This document shows, in pieces, positions 55,351-64,000 of a DNA stretch of 64,000 bases. Positions within the stretch are counted from its first letter, which is position 1. Every line of letters begins with the position of its first letter. The stretch lies in NCBI RefSeq assembly GCF_009649685.1, contig NZ_WJPK01000003.1:267921-331920 (forward strand). Direction: 5' to 3'. The notes under the pieces are model-generated. The model saw nothing but the letters and a program-made list of their open reading frames with translations. It searched no databases and was not told the origin of the DNA. A program made the translations under genes and the position numbers. Source of the DNA: Flavobacteriaceae bacterium EG-1. GTDB taxonomy: Bacteria > Bacteroidota > Bacteroidia > Flavobacteriales > Flavobacteriaceae.

Positions 55351-57804
55351 ATGAACGAAGCACAAACCAAACACGATTTAATAGAACCAGCATTACGCGA
55401 AGCAGGTTGGGGCATTGTTGAAGGCAGTCGTTTGCGTTTGGAGTTTCCTATTACTAAAGGGCGTTTAATTGGTCAAAACAGAAGAGCCACACCCCTTTTT
55501 GCAGATTATGTTTTGGAATATAAAAACAGACGTATTGGTATTGTAGAAGCCAAAAAAAGAGATTTATATTATACAGATGGCGTTGGGCAAGCCAAAGATT
55601 ATGCTGAGCGTTTAAACATTCGTTTTAGCTATGCTACCAATGGTTTGCAAATCTATGGTATAGATTTAGAAGAAGGTACAGAAGGCGATGTGTCTAAATA
55701 CCCAACACCAGATGAGCTTTGGGAAATGACCTACCCAACACCCAAAGAAGATTACAAAATTGAAATCGCCAATTGGAAAGAACGTTTGTTTGCCATTCCA
55801 TTTGAAGATCGAGGTGGCACTTGGCAACCCAGATATTACCAACAAAACGCAATCGCCAAAGTGTTGGAAGCGGTTTCAGAGAAAAAAGATAGAATTCTTC
55901 TCACATTAGCAACAGGAACAGGAAAAACAGCCATTGCCTTTCAAATAGCATGGAAACTGTTTCACGCCAAATGGAATTTAAGGCGTGATGCAAGTCGTGC
56001 ACCTCGTATTTTATTTCTAGCGGATAGAAACATATTAGCAGACCAAGCGTTTAATTCGTTTAACGCATTTGATGTTATTGACGAAAATATAAAAGTAAGA
56101 ATTCGTCCTACCGAAATAAAAAAGAAAGGTAGTGTGCCAACCAATGGAAATGTGTTTTTTACCATTTTCCAAACCTTTATGACGGATGCTCAAAAGGATG
56201 CTGATTTAGAAGAAGTGTCCGAAGATGTAGTAACCACTAAAAAACAACCAGAAGATTTTAATTTCGGACAGTATGCACCCGATTTTTTCGACTTCATAAT
56301 TATTGACGAGTGTCATCGTGGTGGTGGAAATGATGAAAGTTCTTGGAGAGCCATCATGGACTATTTTTCGCCAGCTGTACAACTCGGTTTAACCGCAACA
56401 CCAAAACGAGATGTAAACGGAGACACATACCATTACTTTGGTGACCCTGTTTATACTTATAAGTTAAAAGATGGTATTAATGATGGATTCTTAACGCCTT
56501 TTAAGGTAAAAGAAATCCAAACCAATTACGATGAATACACGGTAACAAAAGATGATACGATTTTGTTTGGTGAAACAGAAATTGGCGATACGTTTACGTA
56601 TCGCGATTATGGTCGTAAAATCATCATTCAACAGGTTGAAGAATACAGAGTTAAAAAGTTCTTGGAAATCATTAACCAAAGCCAAAAGTCGTTGGTGTTC
56701 TGCGCCACGCAAAAACATGCGGCCTTAATAAGAGATTTAATTAATCAACATAAAAGTAGTACGAGTACCAATTATTGTCATCGTGTAACCGCAGATGATG
56801 GTAAAATGGGAGAACAACATTTAAGAGATTTTCAGGACAATGAAAAAAGTATTCCAACGATACTAACCACCTCTCAAAAGTTAAGTACAGGAGTTGATGC
56901 ACCAGAACTTAGAAATATTGTGTTACTACGTCCAGTAGATTCTATGGTTGAGTTTAAACAAATAGTTGGTCGTGGCACACGATTGTTTGATGGTAAGGAT
57001 TATTTTACCTTGTTCGATTTTGTACATGCACACAATCATTTCCAAGACCCTGAATGGGATGGCGAACCCTTAGAACCTGAACCATCAACAGGAAGCGGAA
57101 CTAAAAGAGAATGTAATGTTTGTTATCAAAACCCTTGTATTTGCATAAACGAACCTGAACCAGATTATGTGTGTCATGAGTGTGAAAACGACCCTTGTGT
57201 TTGTGAAACGCCACCAAGACAAATGATTAAAATTAGGCTCTCAGATAACAAAGAGCGTGAGATAGATTCTATGGTAAAAACTACCTTTTGGAGTCCTGAA
57301 GGCAAACCCATAGGGCATCAAGAATTTTTAGACCAGTTGTTTGGTGATTTACCAGAATTCTTTAAAAGTGAAGATGAGCTTCGAAAAATTTGGAGTTTAC
57401 CAAACACACGTAAAAATCTATTAGAAGAATTAGAAGAAAAAGGATATACAAATTCGCAATTGGAAGATTTACGCCGTTTAATACATGGAGAAGACAGCGA
57501 CCTTTTTGATGTGTTGAGTTATGTTGCGTATCACAAAAATCTTGTTCCAAGATTAGAAAGAGCAGGAAGAGCAAAAATCCAAATGAATGATTACAACCAC
57601 AAGCAGCAAGAGTTTTTAAATTTTGTTTTAGAACAATACGTAAAAGAAGGAGTTAACGAATTAGACGATTCTAAACTACCAGATTTGTTGGAATTGAAAT
57701 ACAAAGCTATTGCAGATGCGAAAAGTGAATTAGGAGATATAAAATCGATTCGAGAAACCTTTATCGGATTTCAAGAATACTTATATCAAGAAAGAGCAAT
57801 TTAG
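55351..57804 (+). CDS. hsdR: Type I restriction-modification system, restriction subunit HsdR
   Basis: 817 residues from the ATG at 55351; an upstream TTG lies in the palindrome and is not used here. N-terminal nuclease of PD-(D/E)xK type with Asp52 and Glu66-Ala-Lys68 (ADYVLEY, IVEAKKRD). Superfamily 2 translocase with Walker A ATGTGKT (187-193), DECHRG (319-324), LTATPKRD and the motif VI block VGRGTRL (539-545). Between translocase and helical C-terminus it carries two copies of C-x2-C-x4-C-x-C (Cys588-598 and Cys608-618), likely metal sites. The C-terminal part binds the HsdM/HsdS core. Separated from hsdS by rhuM and the transposase element. Confidence 0.94.
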   Translation: MNEAQTKHDLIEPALREAGWGIVEGSRLRLEFPITKGRLIGQNRRATPLFADYVLEYKNRRIGIVEAKKRDLYYTDGVGQAKDYAERLNIRFSYATNGLQIYGIDLEEGTEGDVSKYPTPDELWEMTYPTPKEDYKIEIANWKERLFAIPFEDRGGTWQPRYYQQNAIAKVLEAVSEKKDRILLTLATGTGKTAIAFQIAWKLFHAKWNLRRDASRAPRILFLADRNILADQAFNSFNAFDVIDENIKVRIRPTEIKKKGSVPTNGNVFFTIFQTFMTDAQKDADLEEVSEDVVTTKKQPEDFNFGQYAPDFFDFIIIDECHRGGGNDESSWRAIMDYFSPAVQLGLTATPKRDVNGDTYHYFGDPVYTYKLKDGINDGFLTPFKVKEIQTNYDEYTVTKDDTILFGETEIGDTFTYRDYGRKIIIQQVEEYRVKKFLEIINQSQKSLVFCATQKHAALIRDLINQHKSSTSTNYCHRVTADDGKMGEQHLRDFQDNEKSIPTILTTSQKLSTGVDAPELRNIVLLRPVDSMVEFKQIVGRGTRLFDGKDYFTLFDFVHAHNHFQDPEWDGEPLEPEPSTGSGTKRECNVCYQNPCICINEPEPDYVCHECENDPCVCETPPRQMIKIRLSDNKEREIDSMVKTTFWSPEGKPIGHQEFLDQLFGDLPEFFKSEDELRKIWSLPNTRKNLLEELEEKGYTNSQLEDLRRLIHGEDSDLFDVLSYVAYHKNLVPRLERAGRAKIQMNDYNHKQQEFLNFVLEQYVKEGVNELDDSKLPDLLELKYKAIADAKSELGDIKSIRETFIGFQEYLYQERAI

Positions 57805-57987
57805 AATACAAAAAATTAACACTCGCTTAATCGCCAAAAAATAGTGAAATACTTACAACTTGTAACGTATACCAAACCTTTAATCTAATTCCCATTAAAA
57901 CACTTCAATTTGTTTCAATAGTTCAGGCAGCTATATTCTATTAAATATGTAATTTCATAATTTTTAAATTACATCTTAACCTAAAAT

Positions 57988-59691
57988 ATGATACAAAGAA
58001 AAATGCGACAATTGAGTCGCTTGTGTGTACTATTGTTTATAAGCAACGCTGTTGCTCAAAGCCCATGGCAAACAAACAACAATCCCTATGCAGTGTCTAC
58101 CTATGAAAATATTGGATTGTATTGGACCACTGCACAATCGGGCACTTGCAGTGTAGCTTACAAAATAGCAAAAAGTAAAACCTGGCAAAAAGGCCTCGAC
58201 TTAGTTTTCGATGCACGTAGCAAACAATACCGTGGTAGTATTATTAACTTACTGCCTGCCACTACCTACGAAGTAAAATTGAGTACCTCAGCAAGCTCCA
58301 CAAAATTAAAAGTCACCACACGAAGCGATAGTTTCCCTATTGGTAAAACCACTACCCTGCCCGCAGGAGAAAGTTCTAAAGCGATAGTAATTACTGAATC
58401 GGGTACGCCAGAAGCCTATCATTTAGTGACAGTTCCACAAGGCGAAAATTCAACAATTGATGCACGAAACTCTTTTGAACATGCCATAGAAATTGATGCA
58501 GATTTTGTTATCGTTCGCGGCGTAGAAATTAGGAACACCAAAATTCACGGTATTCGTATAAAAGAAAAGCGACATGATATCGTCATTGAAAATTGTCACA
58601 TTACTTTTTGGGGACGTATGGGCGGTGCCATTTCATACGGAAATACTATAGGCAATTATGACAGCGGCATATTTGCTGAAGATGGCACTTGGAATCTTAC
58701 GATACAACGAAATCTTATTGATCATCCACGTGGTGGATCTAACGATTGGGAAACTGGTCACCCCGCAGGACCACAAGGTATAACCATTGAACAGAGTAAT
58801 GGAGGCAATGTTATTCGCTACAATGATATTTTAGCTACCGAAGATCATGGTTTTAATGATGCAATTGGTGGCGGAAGTAACTATTCGAATATTGGTAATA
58901 TGCATCGCGATTCTGATATCTACGGAAATCTAATTCGAAATGTATGGGATGATGCTATTGAAGTAGAAGGCTCTAATATGAACATTAGGGTTTATAATAA
59001 TTATATGCATTTATTCTTTGCAGCGATTGCCACTGCTTCTACAACCCACGGTCCAATTTATATTTACAGAAATGTTGTTGGCGAAAGCCGTATTGGTCAT
59101 GAGAATAGCAACGGTGGTGTTTTTATAAAAACCGGAGAACGCGATCCTTATGCTGGTGGGCGTAGGTATGTTTTTCACAATTCCATTGTTCAGCCTCAAG
59201 GTGTAAGAGATGCATTTACTGGGCACTCGGTTTCTAATATTATCTCGCGAAATAATATTTTTGATGTTCCCGGGCGTTTGGCATCCAATAAAGAAACAGT
59301 AAGTGATAGCGATTATGATTACGATTATTTTTCGGGCCGAAACAAAGGGGTCGCCAAAGAAGAAAACGGAATTAATTTCTATACCACACCTTCAAACACC
59401 CCATTGTTTATACCTAGTTACAAACTAGAGTTTTATCCAAAAACTACAGTAAACAGTATTAAATGGGGAAGATATCCACATCAATTTGGTGATAAAGAAG
59501 TTATGATAACAGACCCAGTAATTCAGTTAAAAAGTCCACTTATCGATGGCGGAGTACCAATTGATGGCTTTAATGACCATTATGTTGGAAAAGGTCCGGA
59601 CCTAGGTGCTTTTGAAAGAGGTAAGCCCGCTATAGAATTTGGAAGAAGAGCTTATTTAAAATATGATGAGGGTTGGTGTCCTTGGGAGTAA
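57988..59691 (+). CDS. Secreted right-handed parallel beta-helix protein
   Basis: 567 residues with an N-terminal signal peptide (RLCVLLFISNAVAQS; the start could also be the ATG at codon 6). A fibronectin-III-like domain comes first (about 25-110: YENIGLYWTTAQSGTCSVAY, LLPATTYEVKLS), then parallel beta-helix turns (about 150-440) such as FVIVRGVEIRNTKIHGIRIK, HDIVIENCHITFWG and NMNIRVYNNYMHLFF. Typical for polysaccharide lyases and polygalacturonase-like enzymes, but no family-specific catalytic set can be named; the Glu/Asp/His-rich turn EDHGFNDAIGGGSN is a candidate. The following glycosidase-like gene (46 bp away) suggests a shared glycan substrate. Confidence 0.8.
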   Translation: MIQRKMRQLSRLCVLLFISNAVAQSPWQTNNNPYAVSTYENIGLYWTTAQSGTCSVAYKIAKSKTWQKGLDLVFDARSKQYRGSIINLLPATTYEVKLSTSASSTKLKVTTRSDSFPIGKTTTLPAGESSKAIVITESGTPEAYHLVTVPQGENSTIDARNSFEHAIEIDADFVIVRGVEIRNTKIHGIRIKEKRHDIVIENCHITFWGRMGGAISYGNTIGNYDSGIFAEDGTWNLTIQRNLIDHPRGGSNDWETGHPAGPQGITIEQSNGGNVIRYNDILATEDHGFNDAIGGGSNYSNIGNMHRDSDIYGNLIRNVWDDAIEVEGSNMNIRVYNNYMHLFFAAIATASTTHGPIYIYRNVVGESRIGHENSNGGVFIKTGERDPYAGGRRYVFHNSIVQPQGVRDAFTGHSVSNIISRNNIFDVPGRLASNKETVSDSDYDYDYFSGRNKGVAKEENGINFYTTPSNTPLFIPSYKLEFYPKTTVNSIKWGRYPHQFGDKEVMITDPVIQLKSPLIDGGVPIDGFNDHYVGKGPDLGAFERGKPAIEFGRRAYLKYDEGWCPWE

Positions 59692-59737
59692 AAAAAATCT
59701 GTAAATTCAACAATCATATTAAATCAATTCTTGTTTT

Positions 59738-61201
59738 ATGCACAAAATTCTCCCACTATTAGTATTCTGTTTGGCAACGATACAACTAACAGCTCAACAT
59801 TTTAATGGCCCATTACGTATACACCCTGAAAACGGCAGATATTTTACTGACAACTCGGGCAAGGCAATTTATTTAACAGGCTCACATACTTGGGCAAGTT
59901 TTCAAGAAAGCAGAACACCAGATGCACCACTATTCGATTATCAGGGTTATTTAAAAATGCTAAAGGAGCACAATCATAATTTCATTCGCCAATGGACTTG
60001 GGAACATGCCAAGAATGCATCTTGGACCACCGATGAGGTTTTATTTTCTCCGCTACCTTACAAAAAGGTAACAAAAAAAGGCAAAGAAAAATATGATGTT
60101 TCGCAATGGAATGAAGCCTATTTTAATCGACTACGTACACGAATAAAGGAAGCAGGAGACATGGGGATTTATGTTTCTGTAATGTTGTTTCAAGGTTGGA
60201 GCCAGAACAGACTAAACACCCCTGGTAGTGATCCTTGGGAGTATCATCCATTTAATCCGGCCAACAATATAAATGGCGTTGGAAAATCGGTAAAGAACAA
60301 TGGTTTTGATGATGAAACTATGGGTACATTACATTCAACAAATAATGGCGATATTCTTAAAGCGCAAGAAGCTTACGTAAAAAAAGTTATTGAAACCGTA
60401 AACGATCTTGACAATGTGTTGTACGAGATTTTAAATGAAGGTGGAACAAAAAAGTGGCAATACCATATGGTGAATTTGGTTAAAGAAATTGAAAAATCGA
60501 TGCCCAAACAACACCCGGTAGGAATGACGCATTCGGTTGTAGTAAGTCCTCCAATGTTTAATTGTGATTTATGGGATAGTCCTGCTGATTGGATATCACC
60601 CACACCAGAACCCATTTCATGGATGTATAAGGGAACTAATTATGTTGAAGATTATAAAAATGATCCGCCAGCCAATACTGGTAAAAAAGTTGTAATTCTA
60701 GATACGGATCATTTAGGGGGTCATTGGGGCACGTATATGTGGGCTTGGAAATCTTTTGTTCGTGGTCATAATCCAATTTTTATGGATTCATGGGAACCTT
60801 TGGCTGGTAACTACGATAGAAAAAAAAGTCCCGATATATTTTACATTGGTGGCGTAACTAAAAACGATGCAGACCACCCCGACTATGAACCTTTGCGCAA
60901 AAACATGGGTCACATTCTTGCTTTATCAAAACGCATTAATTTAGCAAAAATGACACCACAGGACCAACTGAGTTCTACACGTTTTTGTTTGGCCAACCCT
61001 GGTGAAGAGTATGTAGTATTCTTACCAGAAGGCAAAGCTACCTTAGACTTACGAGGTGCCAATGCTGTATTTGATGCAGAATGGTTTTTTCCAGTTATCG
61101 AACGAACAATAAAAGGAACAGAACCACTAAAAGGTGGAAGTTACAAAGCGATTGTTGCACCGTTTACTGGTGCGTCAGTTTTATATTTGAAGAAGCGGTA
61201 A
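59738..61201 (+). CDS. Secreted glycoside hydrolase-like protein (DUF4038/TIM barrel with Collagen_bind_2 end)
   Basis: 487 residues, signal peptide MHKILPLLVFCLATIQLTAQ. TIM-barrel glycosidase-like fold: the entry GRYFTDNSGKAIYLTGSHTW (residues about 33-52) is typical of DUF4038, with Trp/His lining, and the candidate acid/base Glu is in NVLYEILNEGG (near residue 231); a later Asp/His cluster, VVILDTDHLGGHWG, would be part of the active site. The last 90 residues (about 395-487) resemble the putative collagen-binding domain found after such barrels (CLANPGEEYVVFLPEGKATL). Substrate unknown. Forms a probable operon with the preceding beta-helix gene. Confidence 0.78.
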   Translation: MHKILPLLVFCLATIQLTAQHFNGPLRIHPENGRYFTDNSGKAIYLTGSHTWASFQESRTPDAPLFDYQGYLKMLKEHNHNFIRQWTWEHAKNASWTTDEVLFSPLPYKKVTKKGKEKYDVSQWNEAYFNRLRTRIKEAGDMGIYVSVMLFQGWSQNRLNTPGSDPWEYHPFNPANNINGVGKSVKNNGFDDETMGTLHSTNNGDILKAQEAYVKKVIETVNDLDNVLYEILNEGGTKKWQYHMVNLVKEIEKSMPKQHPVGMTHSVVVSPPMFNCDLWDSPADWISPTPEPISWMYKGTNYVEDYKNDPPANTGKKVVILDTDHLGGHWGTYMWAWKSFVRGHNPIFMDSWEPLAGNYDRKKSPDIFYIGGVTKNDADHPDYEPLRKNMGHILALSKRINLAKMTPQDQLSSTRFCLANPGEEYVVFLPEGKATLDLRGANAVFDAEWFFPVIERTIKGTEPLKGGSYKAIVAPFTGASVLYLKKR

Positions 61202-61278
61202 TATCGTATAGTAGCGAATATCAAAAAACGAAAATATGTCAAGCATAAAGTATATTGGTATATAATAATAAATAGTAC

Positions 61279-61788
61279 ATGGAAAATGAGTTTACCAGTT
61301 TACGTGAAGAATTAATATTAAGATTAGGAAACAGACAAAACATTTTAAACTGGACCATAATAATAATCGGTGCGTTTTATTCATTTAGCTTTACACAAAA
61401 GGCAATTTTACTATTAGCTTTTTGCCCGCCTATGATAATGGTCATGTCATTAATATGGTGTCACAATGAAATTAGAGTACGTCAACTGGGATTGTTTTTA
61501 AGAAAATCACATCAAAATGATTGGGAAAAATGGCGTAAAAAAAGAGAAAAAAATTCCAAATTCTTAGGATTAAAAATCCGTGATATTATTCCTTTTTTAT
61601 TATTTATAGTTTTTCAGGTTTTTATATTAATAATTGTTTTTACACCATTTATTTTAATACATGATTATGGTAACGAATCAACGATAAAAGTTTCAAAAAT
61701 TGGTTCACATATTATTTTGGTAATAGACATATTATCTATTATGGGTTCTTTCATTGTTTGGTTTAAAGTAAAAAATCAAAAACAATAA
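61279..61788 (+). CDS. Four-span membrane protein of unknown function
   Basis: 169 residues. Amphipathic N-terminus MENEFTSLREELILRLGNRQ, then hydrophobic segments at about 24-40, 43-60, 104-128 and 144-162; a highly basic loop (QNDWEKWRKKREKNSKF) joins the two pairs. No family recognised. The layout resembles small membrane sensors or effectors seen in defence or phage-related contexts, but nothing in the sequence proves that. No neighbour overlaps; 77 bp after the glycosidase gene. Confidence 0.6.
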   Translation: MENEFTSLREELILRLGNRQNILNWTIIIIGAFYSFSFTQKAILLLAFCPPMIMVMSLIWCHNEIRVRQLGLFLRKSHQNDWEKWRKKREKNSKFLGLKIRDIIPFLLFIVFQVFILIIVFTPFILIHDYGNESTIKVSKIGSHIILVIDILSIMGSFIVWFKVKNQKQ

Positions 61789-61845
61789 ACTGAGGTTAAA
61801 AGAAAGAATAACCGTGTATGGGTAACTGGTTAAATCGTAACTACA

Positions 61846-63309
61846 TTAATTAATACCTACGGCCAATTCTTGCATATAGTCATATACCGCTTTTAGTTCT
61901 TCACCATTACAATTGTTATTAATATAATTTCTAATATATTGCTGACCTCGCACACGAAACAAAATAGCATCTACACCATTTTGGGTGTTGCCACCAAAGA
62001 AACCTTTAAATATATTATAGAGCACAGTACCTTTATTGTAATGTGCATACCTTTGATAGCGTCTTAAATAAGCCGTTTCTACATAAGAAACTTGTGGCTC
62101 ACCAATTTCATATTCGCTTACTTTATAGCCTTCGCTATTATACCGACTCTCAAAAGCATGAATACTAATTTTTGTTGCATTCTTTAGATTAGCTCTACAG
62201 GTAGTGCCGTAGACATCCATAAAATCTTCATAAAATAGTTTAAAAAAATCGGCATATCGGTCAATAAACGGAAACTCTCTATATTCTAAAAGCGTTATTA
62301 CATCCGAATAATCTGTTATAGTAGGTCCTTCTGACCTAAAGTATCCAAAATCGGAAACGTCTAATGCCCAGTTATTTTCTTTACTTGCGCGAATCACTCC
62401 CTTTTTATCCTCACGAACAAACATAGGTTCTGGTAGGTATTCCAAAGTAAATTCAATTGTTTCTATAGCTGGGCATTCCAAAACAGCTTGTTTAATCGCT
62501 CTGGTTGCAACACGCTCATAACCATTTAGCGTTTCTTCTTTTTGATACGCGTATCGTTCTGTATTGTTAGAAAAAACAGGGGCGATATGAAATTTTTGAT
62601 TGGGGTTACACGCACCTTCATACTTTACAGCCAGATTAGAACTTAAATCTGGTTCGATATACATTTTTAGCACAAAATCGGCTATAGCATCATCGAAACC
62701 TTTTTTTAATTTCCAGCCAGTATTTTGATTCATATGACCATTGTAGACCACCTCTTGATTTTTACCACTCCCATCTTTTGGTGGAACGTAAATAGGACCC
62801 AAAGTAAACCGTATCGACTCTAAATCATCACATTGATCTTGCAAGCCTTTTTTCATAGCTGCTAACATTCCCAACACAGGAAGATCATTGACATCTCTGG
62901 TTTCAAGAAATTTTTGCACTATAGGATTTGTATACATTATGGAGGTGGTTTTAACCGTCATCTGTTTTTCGCAAGCACCTCTATATTCAATTAACAAATC
63001 TAACATGGAATATTTTTCCCCTTTGTTGGATGAAGCCAAGGCAATAAAATCTTTTTTAGCTAGTCTTGAGCTATTGGATGTAAAACGAGCACGATACCCG
63101 TCTGCTTCATACAGTTTATAATCACCATAATCAGTAAACTCCCATACTTTTAAATCGCTTTTCGCAGCTTCTCTTATCTTCTTTAAACGTTCTTCTTCCT
63201 TTTTCCACTTTTTAGGCTGTGCGTAAGGATTGTATTTATTTGTTTCTTGTGAAGTTCCAAATTTAAAACAGAATAGAATAACAAATAATAACAGTATTTT
63301 CGAAGGCAT
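61846..63309 (-). CDS. Secreted protein of unknown function with internal repeats
   Basis: 487 residues from the ATG at 63309 (MPSKILLLFVILFCFKFGTS signal peptide; an ATG three codons upstream is possible). Two long repeats are recognisable: about 57-173 and 200-295 both contain YxGAC (EYRGACEK, KYEGACNP) and end with C-x2-(L/I)-E-x-I-x-FTL (CDDLESIRFTL, CPAIETIEFTL); a third, more distant part (about 320-430) begins WALDVSDFGYFRSEGPT and has VYGTTCRANLK. Conserved Cys pairs in each repeat suggest disulfides. No known family. Read convergently to the unknown membrane protein gene. Confidence 0.7.
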   Translation of the reverse strand: MPSKILLLFVILFCFKFGTSQETNKYNPYAQPKKWKKEEERLKKIREAAKSDLKVWEFTDYGDYKLYEADGYRARFTSNSSRLAKKDFIALASSNKGEKYSMLDLLIEYRGACEKQMTVKTTSIMYTNPIVQKFLETRDVNDLPVLGMLAAMKKGLQDQCDDLESIRFTLGPIYVPPKDGSGKNQEVVYNGHMNQNTGWKLKKGFDDAIADFVLKMYIEPDLSSNLAVKYEGACNPNQKFHIAPVFSNNTERYAYQKEETLNGYERVATRAIKQAVLECPAIETIEFTLEYLPEPMFVREDKKGVIRASKENNWALDVSDFGYFRSEGPTITDYSDVITLLEYREFPFIDRYADFFKLFYEDFMDVYGTTCRANLKNATKISIHAFESRYNSEGYKVSEYEIGEPQVSYVETAYLRRYQRYAHYNKGTVLYNIFKGFFGGNTQNGVDAILFRVRGQQYIRNYINNNCNGEELKAVYDYMQELAVGIN

Positions 63310-63589
63310 AGGATGCATTTTGGTTGTAAAACTAAATTAGTCATTTACCTAACTTCATTGCAAGTCAATGTGGATAATAAAAAAATATTTTTCCGACATA
63401 TTTTACTCTACTACTCTTTATTCTCATAAAATTCTATACGACAACATTATATAATATCAACAGGTGATGCCATTAAAAATTTAACACAATAAAAACGGTG
63501 ATTAACTAGATTTTTATTGTACAAATAGTAATTTCGAACGTTCATTGCACATTATTACAATCGCTAAATAAGATTTTTAATTTTAAAGA

Positions 63590-64000
63590 ATGGCTTTAAA
63601 CACTAATGAATATTACAACAGAGATTTATCATGGCTTCGGTTTAATAATCGTGTATTACAAGAAGCTACAGACAAAAGAAATCCGTTGTATGAGCGTATT
63701 AAATTTTTAGCAATTTTTTCGTCAAACTTAGATGAATTCTTTAAAGTTCGTGTTTCAGAAATTAGACAAATAAAAAATATAGATAAGCCACTTCGCAAAA
63801 AATTAATCACCAAGCCTAATAAACTATTAAAGGCTATTAAAAGCGAAGTAGATGTACAACAAAAAGAATTAGGAAGAATATTTTCAAAGGAGATAATACC
63901 CGAACTAATCAGTGAGAATATTAATCTAATATCGCATGTCGATTTTAACGAATCTCAAATTAAATTTAGTCAAGACTATTACAATAAAAACCTTGTTTCA
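63590..64000 (+). CDS. ppk1: Polyphosphate kinase 1, N-terminal fragment
   Basis: 137 codons to the right edge of the window. It starts [20 protein letters not shown] and continues [20 protein letters not shown] then [20 protein letters not shown], the conserved N-terminal domain of PPK1, which makes polyphosphate from ATP. The catalytic His domains lie beyond the window. Upstream 271 bp contain no other gene. Start at the ATG at 63590. Confidence 0.95.
   Translation, partial: MALNTNEYYNRDLSWLRFNNRVLQEATDKRNPLYERIKFLAIFSSNLDEFFKVRVSEIRQIKNIDKPLRKKLITKPNKLLKAIKSEVDVQQKELGRIFSKEIIPELISENINLISHVDFNESQIKFSQDYYNKNLVS

Overview
The window reads as chromosomal DNA of a gliding, probably marine, member of the Flavobacteriaceae (Bacteroidota). 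This rests on the AT-rich composition (roughly one third G+C by eye), promoters of the TAnnTTTG type, weak or absent Shine-Dalgarno sequences, and the presence of gldJ, gldKLMN and porV, which belong to the gliding motility / type IX secretion system (T9SS). I cannot name genus or species from the sequence.

Layout. 1-3129 (minus): pyruvate dehydrogenase E2 (cut by the window edge) and E1-alpha, cytidine deaminase and porV. 3599-7419 (plus): gldJ, a tiny conserved membrane protein and murF. 7425-9023 (minus): ECF sigma factor, a 60-residue protein and an MscS-type channel in one transcript. 9707-9781: tRNA-Val. 9969-16184 (plus): a three-gene export/cytochrome cluster (DUF1549/DUF1553 cytochrome-like lipoprotein, Tat-exported DUF1501 protein, DUF2231 membrane cytochrome). 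16191-23283 (minus): a small Cys protein, a Gfo/Idh/MocA oxidoreductase and a complete RND efflux operon. 23463-26367 (minus): three tandem paralogues of secreted leucine-rich-repeat proteins. 26538-30074: ABC-F protein, DUF983 protein and an FAD oxidoreductase. 30172-34871 (minus): gldKLMN, preceded by a ureohydrolase-like protein with lost metal ligands and by topA. 38934-41015 (minus): an LVIVD lipoprotein and a membrane protein. 41165-47955 (plus): miaB, a sigma-54 activator, lptE, a TPR-like protein, secG, groES and groEL. 48053-49288 (minus): a histone-H1-like Lys/Ala repeat protein. 50311-51006: an outer-membrane barrel protein. 51540-57804 (plus): a type I restriction-modification locus disturbed by a truncated rhuM gene and a REP-associated (Y1) transposase. 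57988-61201 (plus): a secreted beta-helix protein and a secreted glycosidase-like protein. The end holds an unknown membrane protein, an unknown secreted repeat protein and the 5' part of ppk1.

How it fits together. GldK, GldL, GldM, GldN, GldJ and PorV are parts of one T9SS/gliding machine, here in two clusters about 25 kb apart; porU, which I recall lying between porV and gldJ in Flavobacterium johnsoniae, is absent at that place. The most notable regulatory signal is a good match to a sigma-54 (-24/-12) promoter just upstream of groES, within a cluster that encodes its own sigma-54 activator. The accessory part (48-61 kb) holds the strongest marks of genome plasticity: an 18-copy minisatellite gene, a GC-rich palindromic repeat inserted in frame in hsdM, and REP-like inverted palindromes framing a transposase between hsdS and hsdR.
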